DNA of 64,000 bases from contig OZ037864.1 of the NCBI GenBank assembly GCA_964035575.1, positions 1,488,001-1,552,000 of the forward strand, read 5' to 3'. Position 1 is the stretch's first letter, and each line of letters opens with the position of its first letter. Positions 19,129-33,370 of this stretch are shown here, piece by piece. The notes beneath the pieces are model-generated. The model saw only the letters and a list, made by a program, of their open reading frames with translations, was not told the origin of the DNA and searched no databases. The DNA is from Rhynchopus sp. YZ270_cl-10. Taxonomy: Eukaryota > Euglenozoa > Diplonemea > Diplonemida > Diplonemidae. The translations under genes and the position numbers were made by a program.

Positions 19129-20523
19129 ATGGACAAGGACCCCGCCAACCTGGAGTACCTGCGCCAGCAGAATGTTGCCGACATGATGGATGTTGCTATC
19201 CAGGAGCTTGTGAAGGAGAAGCCTGAGGAGGCACGCTCGTGGCTGGCAGCGTACTTTGAGTACCCACCACACGGTCTGTCGAGGAATGTGAAGAAGATGC
19301 CTGAGTGGATCCAGAAGGGATGTGGTGACAAGCCGTACAACTGCGAGGAGAAGAAGGCGACGTTTGCACCTGACGGCACGACACCTGCAGAGATGCCCGA
19401 CTTCAAGGACCACAACAACTTCATGGCCAACTTCCTGAGGGAGAACCCTGCTGTGTACGAGTCGCTGAAGGACAAGAAGACTGCGGCAGGCGTGACTCTT
19501 GCACACTGCATGAAGACAGGAGTGGACAACCCAGGACACCCACACATCAAGACCGTGGGTCTGACTGCTGGTGACGAGGAGAGCTACGAGACCTTCAAGG
19601 AGCTGTTCGACCCTGTGATTGATGCACGTCACGGTGGGTATGGAGCAGACCAGAAGCAGCCCACAGACCTCGACCTGTCGAAGGTGAGCGACACAGACAT
19701 GGACCCCGATGGGAAGTACGTGGAGACAACACGTGTGCGCACTGGACGCAGCATCAGAGGGTTCAAGCTGCCTCCCTGCATTGAATTTGAGGAGAGGAGG
19801 AAGCTTGAGGCAGTGTCTGTGAAGGGACTGATGAACCTCTCTGCGGACCTGAAGGGTGATTACTACCCACTTCACGGAAGTCACTCCTACTCAGTTAAGC
19901 CGAGCGGGATGAGCGAGGAGAAGGAGGGCGAGCTGCGCAAGATGGGGAACCTGTTCCAGGAACCCGACAGCACACTGCTGCTTGCAAGCGGGATGGGCCG
20001 CCACTGGCCTGACGGACGTGGTGTGTTCCACAACGACGAGAAGAACCTGTTCGTGTGGGTGGGTGAGGAGGACCACCTGCGTATTGTGAGCATGCAGCGC
20101 GACAAGAACATGAAGGAGACGTTTGGCCGCTTTGTGCGTTCGTGCGACGAGGTGCAGAAGGTGCTGAAGAGCGAAGGTTCCGACTTCATGCACTCTGAGC
20201 GTCTTGGATGGGTGCTGACGTGCCCATCGAACCTGGGAACTGGTCTGCGTGCTGGCACCCTTGTGAACCTGCCACTTGTGTCTGCACGTGACGACTTCAA
20301 GGACACACTGAAGAAGATGCGTCTGCAGGCACGTGGCACAGGTGGTGTGGACTCTGCGTCGTCGGGTGGGAAGTGGGACATTTCGAACAGCGACAGAATC
20401 GGGAAGAGCGAGGTGGAGCTTGTGAACCTTGTGATTGAGGGTGTTGCACAGCTGGTGAAGTGGGAGAAGCTTCTGGAGGAGGGGAAGAAGGAGGACGTTG
20501 ACAAGGAGGTTGCTGAGAAGTAG
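19129..20523 (+). CDS. DPY-30-domain creatine-kinase-type phosphagen kinase, diverged copy 7
   Basis: 464 aa. It lies beyond the formin, so it is physically separate from the six-copy array. The docking domain is diverged in its first helix (EYLRQQNVADMMDVAIQ) but identical from ELVKEKPEEARS onward. A second diverged patch lies at ~residues 238-265 (NLSADLKGDYYPLHGSHSYS). The remainder, including EEDHLR, CPSNLGTGLRAG and RGTGGVD, is nearly identical to the array. Its 3' flank is unrelated to the conserved block. This pattern fits an older duplicate whose central part is homogenised by gene conversion. Confidence 0.9.
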   Translation: MDKDPANLEYLRQQNVADMMDVAIQELVKEKPEEARSWLAAYFEYPPHGLSRNVKKMPEWIQKGCGDKPYNCEEKKATFAPDGTTPAEMPDFKDHNNFMANFLRENPAVYESLKDKKTAAGVTLAHCMKTGVDNPGHPHIKTVGLTAGDEESYETFKELFDPVIDARHGGYGADQKQPTDLDLSKVSDTDMDPDGKYVETTRVRTGRSIRGFKLPPCIEFEERRKLEAVSVKGLMNLSADLKGDYYPLHGSHSYSVKPSGMSEEKEGELRKMGNLFQEPDSTLLLASGMGRHWPDGRGVFHNDEKNLFVWVGEEDHLRIVSMQRDKNMKETFGRFVRSCDEVQKVLKSEGSDFMHSERLGWVLTCPSNLGTGLRAGTLVNLPLVSARDDFKDTLKKMRLQARGTGGVDSASSGGKWDISNSDRIGKSEVELVNLVIEGVAQLVKWEKLLEEGKKEDVDKEVAEK

Positions 20524-21464
20524 GCACTTTGTCTGAAGCAGAGTAGCACACACACACCACACCTACCCCCTCCCCATGTCATATGGTGCAAAAGTTTTCT
20601 ACTTCATTACACAATGCACTCATGTGACGCCTCCAGCTCGCCCGCAAGGGAGTGAGTTCAGCACAGGGCTTAGAGGCAGACCCCACTCCCTTATAACTAC
20701 CCATACACGGTTCAGTTCCGCCTTTTTGTTTTTGAATAAAATGAAGCAAAACAAAACTGACTTTAAAAAAGAAAATGGAAAAAAGAAAACTTACTTTCGT
20801 CAAAATAAATGTACAATATTAGGGTTGACGGCAACACACATGTGTGTAGCTGTCTAATTGTCTTCCGCTCATTTTTTGGCAGCTTTTATTTAGACAGCGA
20901 TGCATTGCTGCATTGCAACGTTGTGTGAATAGTTTTTGCTAGATGAGGAAATAAAACAGAGCATTAAGTGGAACAACATACATAAAGTATGTGCGCAACC
21001 ACAACCAAAAGAAGACCGTTGCAGAGACCACGAAAAGACCCCCCCTCCCTGATTTAATATTGTTTTTTTTTCTTTGTTTGGTGCCAGTTGAGGGGAAAGT
21101 GATTACAAAAGGAATGAAGTATACAACACATCTGTGTCCAACACACCTAAGGGAATTTCCTAGGATTACTGTGTTGGATTGGGGGGAGCACGAAAAAAAA
21201 GCAAACCAACAAACAAAATCTAAAAAAAAAAAAACATAAAAAAACAACTAAACAAAACAAATACGGGGTGTTAACGGGGTAAGAACAAATATGCGAAACA
21301 AATGACCACCCCCCTCGCCCGCCTCCTCCTTTTGCGTTTCCTTTTTTTATTCTTGCTGTCCCCTTCTCCCCTTCCCTCCTCGCTCGCTCTCTCTCTTTCT
21401 ACCCATTGTTCGCACATCCATTTTTAGGTGCAGTACACAAAGCACGATGCGGCCCTAAGCAAAG
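20524..21464. other. AT-rich intergenic region
   Basis: Homopolymer-rich sequence with no gene recognised. A CATTTTTAG acceptor-like site (AG at 21426-21427) lies 38 nt before the next start codon. Confidence 0.5.
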
Positions 21465-24431
21465 ATGGCAGAAGCGCTGCAGCACTTATCAGAAGATGAG
21501 TTGTCTCTGCTGGTGGATGAGTTCTGCTATGAGCAGGGGTGCAGTCTGGAGGTGACGTGGAAGGCCGTGCGCACTGTGCGTGACTGTGCGGAGGAGTTTG
21601 TGCGCAAGGAGCAGAGCGACATTGTAGCGACGTTTCTAGCCTTCACAGATGCGAAAGCAGACACCACGCCACTCTGCAGCGGCAACGACACACAGTTCGA
21701 GACGTGCATGAACCCACCCAGCTCGTCCTACAACGACAAGGTCACGAAGGCTGTCGCCATCGATGAGCTGGACTGCATTGTGACGTCGAATTCAAAGGGC
21801 ATGGCCTGCGTAGTGTCATGTGCGACAGGTGAGCTGGTCATGGAGCATGTGCTTTCCAGTACATTCAACCTTGTCTCAGCGCACTACATCGCAACCGCAA
21901 ACTGTATCGTGTGCAGCACAGAAGGCAGCACCCTGCATGTGTACGACTGCGGCTTTCCGACGTACCCGCAAAGGAAGCTCTTCCTGACGCCGACGCCTGT
22001 GACGAGCCAGAGCTTCTACACGCCGTTGAGCTCGCACTTCTGTGGGACGCGCGACGGTTGGGTGTTCTCTGTGCACGACTCGGCGTTCAAGGGCAGTGTG
22101 GTGGCAGAGCGTGTGCACCTGCGTAGGGAGGTGCGGCGCAGGTGGCGCACTGCACACTGCGATGTCACCGCGCTCGTCCTCATCGAGCGCAAGCAGGGCA
22201 ACGGCACGCTCCTCATCGCAAGCGCACAGTGCGGCACCGTCACCCTTCTTGACCTCAAACGCGACTGCGTCCTCACCACCCTCACCCACGAGGACGGGGT
22301 CACCAACATTGTCTGGAACCCTTCCTACTCTGTTCTCGTCTCTCTCACAAACGGGTCGGGTCCGCCACTCATGTGGGTCCTGAGCCCGCCTGCAAGCTAC
22401 CGCCTGTCACGCGACCCTTCGATGAAGAAGTACATTCTGGTGAGCTTGTGCTCGTCGCCAGCTTCGCCAGAGGTGTTCACCCTGGACACGGAGGGCGCGG
22501 TGTCGGTGTGGTGCCTCATGTCGCTGACCGTCACGCAGGTGCTGTCGATGAACCGCGAGACGCGAGGCAACCCCTCTGCCCTGGCGTACCTGCACAGCAA
22601 GCTTCTGCTCTGCGCCTTTGGGAAACGCGTCAACCTGTGGCGCAAGGAGCCTGTCTCAGAGGCGGAGGTGCACAGCCACCCGACGCTGGGCCTTGCGAGC
22701 AACGACGACGTCTGCATCACGTACACCGCAAGCGAGGTGAAGATGTGGCGCCCCTGCCACGGCCTTGTCTACACGCTGCAGCCTGAGGGTGCTGTTGTGA
22801 GCGCTGCACTGCTGCACGGTGACGTGCTGCTGGGGAAGGCCGACGGCAGTATCACGCTCTCGAAGCGTGAGGAGGTGCTCACATGGACGCGTCCGCGCAC
22901 GGAGGCTGTCAACTTCATCTTTGTGAGCAACGCCGCACGCTGCGAGGTGGGCGTTGCGTACGCGTCGCACGTTGTGCTTCTGAGCTACAAGGAGCTGCGC
23001 CTGCGCGGTGTCGTTACTGTGGGTGAGATGCGTCTGCAGGGCCACCGCCTCACGTGCGGGGCAGCAACGCAGGTGGTGGGGTGTGTGCTGCTTGGGACGC
23101 ACGACGGTGCAGTGCTGCTTGTAGACGTGCAGCGGCGGGCGGTGCTGTCGTGTATTGCGTGCGGCCCACATGAGGTGAACGGCATCGCACCCCTGGGCAC
23201 CGGCCTTGATGCGGTCGCGTCGCTGTCGTCGTCGGGACGCCTCCACGTGTGGGTGGTTGCAGACGCGAAGGCAGACCCACACCTGCGCCTGCTTGCGCAG
23301 CGGAAGCTATCGAACGCGACGTACGCACACCAGAAGGCTTCCGCCATCGACGCAGGCAAGACACGCAGCCACGTCTCCCTGCGCAGACCTGCACTCCTCA
23401 GCGGCAGCTTCTGCACGACCCTACAGGTCCTCTACGTCGCAGATGACGCAGGCTGGGTTATGGCTGTCGACGTCCTGCCCCTCCTCACGCACGCTGCACA
23501 GACCGACTTTGACCCCACCCAGCAACTCAGCGGTAGCTGCCTTTCTGTGGTGCACCAGTGGCAGGCACACAGCGACGAGGTGTTGACCATGTCCCTCTGT
23601 GCCGGGCATGTTGTCACCTGTGCGCTGTTTGACAGCTCTGTCTTTCTTTGGACCCTTCGTGGCGAGAGTGTGGGCAGTGTTGCCTCACACGGCACCGTCG
23701 GCGACGAGGTCACACGCGAGAGTGTTGTTGCCGCCACCACCACCGTCAGCAGGGTGGGTGCCGACGTAGGTGCGGAGGCGGCAGTGCCGAACCGTGCACG
23801 CCGCTTTCTGCTCTCTGCAAAGAAGGCGCCGTCTGCAGGCACACCGCCCCTCCCTGCACGGCACCACCGCACACGCCGCCCACGCCCACCACCCGACGCG
23901 TCGCCGCCGTTGACACCCTTTCCGCTCGAGGCCTTCCGACGGCGCCCTGTGCAGCAGATCCCCCTAGCTGAGCGGTCCACGCGGGGCTGCCTTTGGGATA
24001 TCCCTCCCTACGTGGACGAGGCTGAGGTGCAGCATGTGCCTGTGGTGCACAAAGCGAGGGTGTCGCAGCCGCAGCCTGCAGTGCCGCAGGCAGGGTGCAG
24101 ACGGCGACGGGCTGTGCTGGCGAAGGGGGTGCGGTGTTCGTATGTGGCTGAGGATCCGATTATGTGTTTTTCCCCGCGTCGACGTGGGGTAGGTGCAGGT
24201 AGAGGAGGTGACGGAGGTGGTGCGGGAGGCGACACACGTGCCTGGTGGGAGATCATGAACGACACCTGCACCACAAGCGTGTCCACAGCAGCCGCAGCAG
24301 CACAGCTCTCACAGCAGACAACATGTCTCCCACGCATTCCTCGCTCTCCCAAGGCACCGCTCTCCCTCCTCCTGCGGACAACGCCACCAGTGATGGATGG
24401 CTCCTTCGTGGTGAGGTGTCTTCGGCGATAG
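21465..24431 (+). CDS. WD40/beta-propeller repeat protein
   Basis: 988 aa, apparently a single exon. After an N-terminal helical segment of ~65 aa, residues ~85-750 show recurring blade-like units with hydrophobic strands and terminal D-x-x-V-x-x/W patterns (for example GTVTLLDLKRDCVLTTLTHED, VSVWCLMS, GRLHVWVVADAK and SVFLWTLRGESV). These fit two tandem WD40 propellers. The last ~240 aa are low-complexity, rich in Ala, Arg, Pro and Gly. Such double-propeller proteins are usually scaffolds, and many are ciliary, but I cannot assign a specific orthologue. The start is the first ATG after the acceptor-like AG. The gene lies 252 nt upstream of the next one on the same strand. Confidence 0.7.
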   Translation: MAEALQHLSEDELSLLVDEFCYEQGCSLEVTWKAVRTVRDCAEEFVRKEQSDIVATFLAFTDAKADTTPLCSGNDTQFETCMNPPSSSYNDKVTKAVAIDELDCIVTSNSKGMACVVSCATGELVMEHVLSSTFNLVSAHYIATANCIVCSTEGSTLHVYDCGFPTYPQRKLFLTPTPVTSQSFYTPLSSHFCGTRDGWVFSVHDSAFKGSVVAERVHLRREVRRRWRTAHCDVTALVLIERKQGNGTLLIASAQCGTVTLLDLKRDCVLTTLTHEDGVTNIVWNPSYSVLVSLTNGSGPPLMWVLSPPASYRLSRDPSMKKYILVSLCSSPASPEVFTLDTEGAVSVWCLMSLTVTQVLSMNRETRGNPSALAYLHSKLLLCAFGKRVNLWRKEPVSEAEVHSHPTLGLASNDDVCITYTASEVKMWRPCHGLVYTLQPEGAVVSAALLHGDVLLGKADGSITLSKREEVLTWTRPRTEAVNFIFVSNAARCEVGVAYASHVVLLSYKELRLRGVVTVGEMRLQGHRLTCGAATQVVGCVLLGTHDGAVLLVDVQRRAVLSCIACGPHEVNGIAPLGTGLDAVASLSSSGRLHVWVVADAKADPHLRLLAQRKLSNATYAHQKASAIDAGKTRSHVSLRRPALLSGSFCTTLQVLYVADDAGWVMAVDVLPLLTHAAQTDFDPTQQLSGSCLSVVHQWQAHSDEVLTMSLCAGHVVTCALFDSSVFLWTLRGESVGSVASHGTVGDEVTRESVVAATTTVSRVGADVGAEAAVPNRARRFLLSAKKAPSAGTPPLPARHHRTRRPRPPPDASPPLTPFPLEAFRRRPVQQIPLAERSTRGCLWDIPPYVDEAEVQHVPVVHKARVSQPQPAVPQAGCRRRRAVLAKGVRCSYVAEDPIMCFSPRRRGVGAGRGGDGGGAGGDTRAWWEIMNDTCTTSVSTAAAAAQLSQQTTCLPRIPRSPKAPLSLLLRTTPPVMDGSFVVRCLRR

Positions 24432-24683
24432 GATGGAGGAAAGGAAGGTTGGAAGTGGCCTACGAGAGGTGAGGCCTCCCAGCACAGCCAGACAGACATC
24501 TCTCAAGTTTTCTTAGGGTAATGCTCCAAGTTGTCTATCTTGTCTGTGTCGGAACCTGGAATTGCAAAGAATTTTACAAGATGTAAAGTTGTCGATACAA
24601 AAGCGTACTTTTTTTATTCGCCTTTCCCCACCAATCCACTAATCTACTAATCTACCCCCACCTTCACTTTCAGGGCACTTCGA

Positions 24684-29029
<4,346 letters not shown>

Positions 29030-29247
29030 CAGGGTGAAGACACTCCAAACCAGGTCAACGGGGTTTTGCCTAGCCCCCCAGCTTTCTCTCCTTTACTTTC
29101 TCTAGGTGTTGTTTTTCTGCTTTACAGCTGAACACACGCACACTTTGCTAATAGAGTTGAAACACTGTACCCTATCTTTCTCTCTCTCTCTCCCTACGAA
29201 CGCCAGCCCACCACTACTAACCCAGCCAGACCAACAGGGCCTCCAAG

Positions 29248-30820
29248 ATGGAGGCGTTGGAGCGAGCGAAGGAAGCTCGTTTTACACAATGGTGTGCGAT
29301 AGCGGATCAAGTGGCACGTGCAGAAGGGGCGTGCTTTGCACGGCTGAAGGAGCGTGGCGCGTGTGTGGGTGAGACGAAGCAGATCATGCTAGATGTGCCG
29401 CGCACACCGTACCAGTACTGGGGTGTGCCTGAGGAGGACATGCCACGCTACAAGGCAAGCATTGCAGACCTCCTGCATGCATGGGTGGGCCACGTCACTG
29501 CTAACGAGTCTAACACGTTTCCCTATGTCCAGGTATGCACATCCGAATGTGAAGGAAGTTGCCATATTAACAAACACACAGGGCATGTCGTTCATTGCGT
29601 TGATCCCCCTCGCAGTGATGAAGGGCGATGCGGAGCGTGCCTTTTGGCTGTTCTTCGCTGTCATGACGAAGGCCGTCTCGCCGGACACTTTTGGTGCAGA
29701 CCCGCCCCTTGCTGGGCACAGGGCGGATGCGGGGCTGCTTGCGGAGCTCTGCAAGGAAAAGGTGCCCGACCTGGTGCGTGCTGTGGGCGAAGACGACTTT
29801 AATGGTGTGTGCGCGCTGCTCTCGACGAAATGGCTGCTGTGCCTGTACGCAAACGCACTTCCACGCGAGTCTGTGTTGCACCTGTGGGATTCGATGCTTT
29901 GTCTCGAGGGGACACGTGCAGCAGACGTCATCGCCCTGCGCAGCACGCCCCTCTTCGTGTGGGCCATAGGTGTTCTCCTTGCCGTCAAGGCAGACGTCAT
30001 CAAGCAAGCCAAGCGCCTCAGCAGCGACATCCCAAAGGACATCGAAGTCGCAGAGATGATCATGGACGCAGCAAAGCAGCTGCCACCCGGCTTCAAAGTC
30101 GACTGGACGAACGTTCCGCACTGGGACGCCGTCAAGCTGAAGCGCCGCCACGCAGCTGTGGAAGGTGTCTGGGAGCGCAAGCCTACCAAAGCCTTGCGGC
30201 ATGTGTGGGGACCGACTTCTGAGGAAGAAGTGCACATCGCACCGGAGGGCAGTGCACTCAACTTCCTGCTCGAGGAGAAGAGTGTGCCTGCGCCTTCCTC
30301 ATCCGTCGTGAGGAACGAGGCCTCGCCCATTTCCTCATGGACCAATGCATGCAAGAGCACAGACGTGTCTGCCAAAGCGGCCCCCGTTCCAGACTTCACG
30401 GCGCTGTTCGATGTGTCGGAGGTGCCGCCTACACCACCCACAGAGGCAAGCGAGTTGTGTGCGTCAGGTGAGTTCTTTGCAGCCATCGATGAGGCCAACG
30501 CGCCGCTCTCTCTGCCTGCTGCCGACGCCAAGCCCTCAAGTAGTGCATTTGATTTAGAAGCAATGTTTGGCTCTGAGAGCATCGTCCCAGTGGGTGGTGC
30601 AGGTGGCCGTGTGGGTGGCCCGAATGCAAAAGGTATGCAGCCTCAAGCACAAGGAACATTCACCCCACCCACCGCAGCTGTGCTAATGTGCTTCGAAGAC
30701 CTGCCTGCGCTGCCCGGTGACACGGCCCCTGTCCATAGCACCCCAGTGGCCAATCCGCAAGCAAAGTCAGCACCGAAAGAGGACGCGTTCAAGTCGCTGT
30801 GGGAGTCGTTCGGGAAATAG
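29248..30820 (+). CDS. TBC-domain Rab GTPase-activating protein
   Basis: Exons 29248-29532 and 29582-30820 (507 aa; 49-nt intron with GTATGC donor). The TBC domain spans ~15-230. IMLDVPRTPYQYWG carries the arginine finger (Arg of DVPR), FPYVQGMSFIA carries the glutamine finger across the exon junction, and LPRESVLHLWDSML is the third signature. Together these give the dual-finger mechanism that accelerates GTP hydrolysis by Rab proteins. The C-terminal ~200 aa are disordered, with DFTALF, FDLEAMFG and DAFKSLWESFG segments resembling DxF-type adaptor-binding motifs. A TACTAAC at about 29214 and CCAACAG at 29231-29237 precede the ATG, so a 5' splice acceptor is likely. The specific Rab target is unknown. 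Confidence 0.85.
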
Positions 30821-31052
30821 CAAACGAGTTGTTCCAACGCAATGGTTGCCACCCAACACGTCTTTCCACGTGGGGTACGCACCTGCAAACCTTGGGGTTT
30901 TTTGAATTCCGAAATTCTCTTCAATGATTTTTTGGTTTGATTTGTTCGCATATTTTTTCGAAAACTTCTTACTTTGCTGACTCTGACACCCCACATGGCA
31001 ACACAACACAACACAACACTCATTCCATCCCACCAGATCCACCTTCCGCGTA

Positions 31053-33233
31053 ATGCCCTCACGGGCACTTACATGGAGCAAGATACAATTAGAACCATTC
31101 AACGAGGATGGTGCGAACCAGTCTGCTTTGAAGAGGCGGCGGGGGCACAGCGTGCTGAAGGTGACGCAGGACGGACGTCTGCTGATCTTTGGCGGGCGCA
31201 ACAGCTACGACGACATGTACCTGACCGACTCGCTTGGGATTGAGTTCTCCACGCAGAAGGGCGGCCTGCACGGCAACTACGTGCCGCTACACTTCACCTG
31301 CACGAACCCTGCTGCAGACAGCGTCAGCATCAAGGACGCGAACAAGTTGAAGCTTGGCGGCAAGGCTGCACGTGCGAGTTTCCACTCGCACACAGCAGTG
31401 CTGCACAAGCAGAGCGTCTTCATGTACGGCGGTTTCGCCTCGCCCTCCGACCACAAGCTGCCGTACTGGGACCAACACTTCGTGGAGCTGCAGCTGACGT
31501 CACTCAAGTGGACGCCTGTGAAGCCTATGCCGCAGGGCGACCCGAGACGGCGTGGGCACAGCGCTCTTGTGCACGACGACGCGATGTACGTCTTTGGCGG
31601 GTGGGGCCCTGAGGGCGATTGGTGGCGCAACGACATCGACAGCTTCTCCTTTGCGCGCAACGCATGGGCCCCCGTACACCCTGCAGGTGTGGTGTCTGGG
31701 CCGTGCGTGGCCTTCCACTCCGCAGTGGAGCACAACGGGTCGATGATTGTGTTCGGCGGCTACATCGACGACAGCGTGCTCTTCGAAAACTCGTTAGGCC
31801 TTGCGCTGTCGGACGCACCGCCACCGGACCGACCTGCTGTGGTGTCACTGCAGAACAACGCGAAGGCTGAGTTCATGCGCAAGGCCTCACCAGAGGAAGT
31901 GCTGGAGGGATCGCGGGGCGAGGCGGGGTCGCGGCTGTGTCTGTCAAACGCGATCTTTACATTCGACTTTGGCACAAAGCGATGGACACGGCGCTGCTGC
32001 GTGGGTGACGTCCCTGTGGCGCGCGCACACCACAGCGCTACGATGCACGGCAAGCTGATGATCCTTGTGGGTGGCGAGAACGAGCACGGCTGTCTCGCCG
32101 ACGTGCATGTCCTCGACACGACGCTGTGGCTGTGGACCACGATACCCACGAAGGCGAGCGCACCCCTGCCCAGCCTCTCTGGGCACGGTGCCGTCATCGT
32201 GCAGGACAGCCTTGTCATCCTGGGCGGTGGCTTTGCGCCGTCCTATGATCTGTGCCACAAGGATGACATTCCCGACTCCAAGGACGACGGGCATGTGTCC
32301 TACACCTCACCCGTGCAGAGCATTGTCGACATACACGAGGAGCTCAAGCGCCACCTCAAAGAGCACCTCCTCAGGCCCGCACCCGACGCATCTCTCGAGG
32401 AGGGCCCCACGACACGCCGTCTGCGCGCACGACCCTCTGTCAGGAAGTCGCGTGAGATAGACCACATCACGTGCAGGCTATTGACGCCCACCAAGGTATG
32501 AAGCCTCACACTACCACACCACACCACACACCACGCTCAGAGTGTCGCACAGTCGCACAAAAGCTCCAGCGGCAAGGCGCGAGGGCCGAAAGTGATCAAC
32601 ACGCAAGAAGAGGAGAGCCTCGTCGAGCGTCTCTACACCCGTGTGCCCGAGCAGCGTGAGGGGTGGGAGCGCAAGAAGGAGGCCAAGTACATGCAGTGCA
32701 TGCTCAAGTGGCCGAAGAGCCGTCTCCCCATCAGCGACGAGAGCGTGGCGAAGCGCCTCTACGCCAGCGCGGTGCAGCACAAGAACACTGTGCACGACGC
32801 GTCCATGAGCAAGACACTGACGAACTGGGAGGGGGTGGGCGACCGCTCTGGGAAGTGGGTGCCTGTGAACTGGAAGGCAGAGCAGGAGCGTGTGGCCGCG
32901 AGTGTTGGCCATGTCAGACCCACACGATATAACAACGCGGGCATGGACGACCTGAACTATCGTTTCTACGAAGAAAGGAAGCCCAACAGCGACATGCTGA
33001 CACGCAAGAACCGCCAGCTCTTTGACAAGCACAACCCTGTCCCCGCCTCCAAGGGACGTCTCTCACCTGCCGACATTGTTGCCTTCAACAACAAATTCTA
33101 CGGAAAGTCGCTCAGCGACAAACACGAAAAGCGCTCCAAAAACCGCACAAAATACCTCGATGCTATTGAGCCACAGTTCAAGAAACGCACCGAAGAGGAA
33201 TGGAAGAAAACGGTGCAGCGAATTGCGTTTTGA
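31053..33233 (+). CDS. Kelch-repeat protein with C-terminal helical extension
   Basis: Exons 31053-32495 and 32541-33233 (711 aa; 45-nt intron, donor GTATGA). About residues 30-400 contain five to six Kelch units, seen as GRLLIFGGRNS, SVFMYGGFAS, AMYVFGGWGPEGDWW, SMIVFGGYIDD, LMILVGGENEHG and LVILGGG, each preceded by an RxGHS/H-type motif. These predict a beta-propeller protein-binding platform. The second exon encodes a basic helical region with VERLYTRVPEQREGW and related R-L-Y motifs, common in protist cytoskeletal and flagellar proteins. No BTB or other enzymatic domain was seen. The ATG at 31053 follows an acceptor-like CACCAG (AG at 31035-31036); a second in-frame start further in is possible. 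Confidence 0.75.
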
Positions 33234-33370
33234 ACATCGTGTGCTATTATTCTTCGGTCTTCTTTTTACCAATATTTAAGGAAAGCTAAACCCACCCTAT
33301 GTCTCCGACCATTCCCACCACTTCTCCTCCCCCACATCAACACACCACCTACCAGCAATACAAAACAAAA

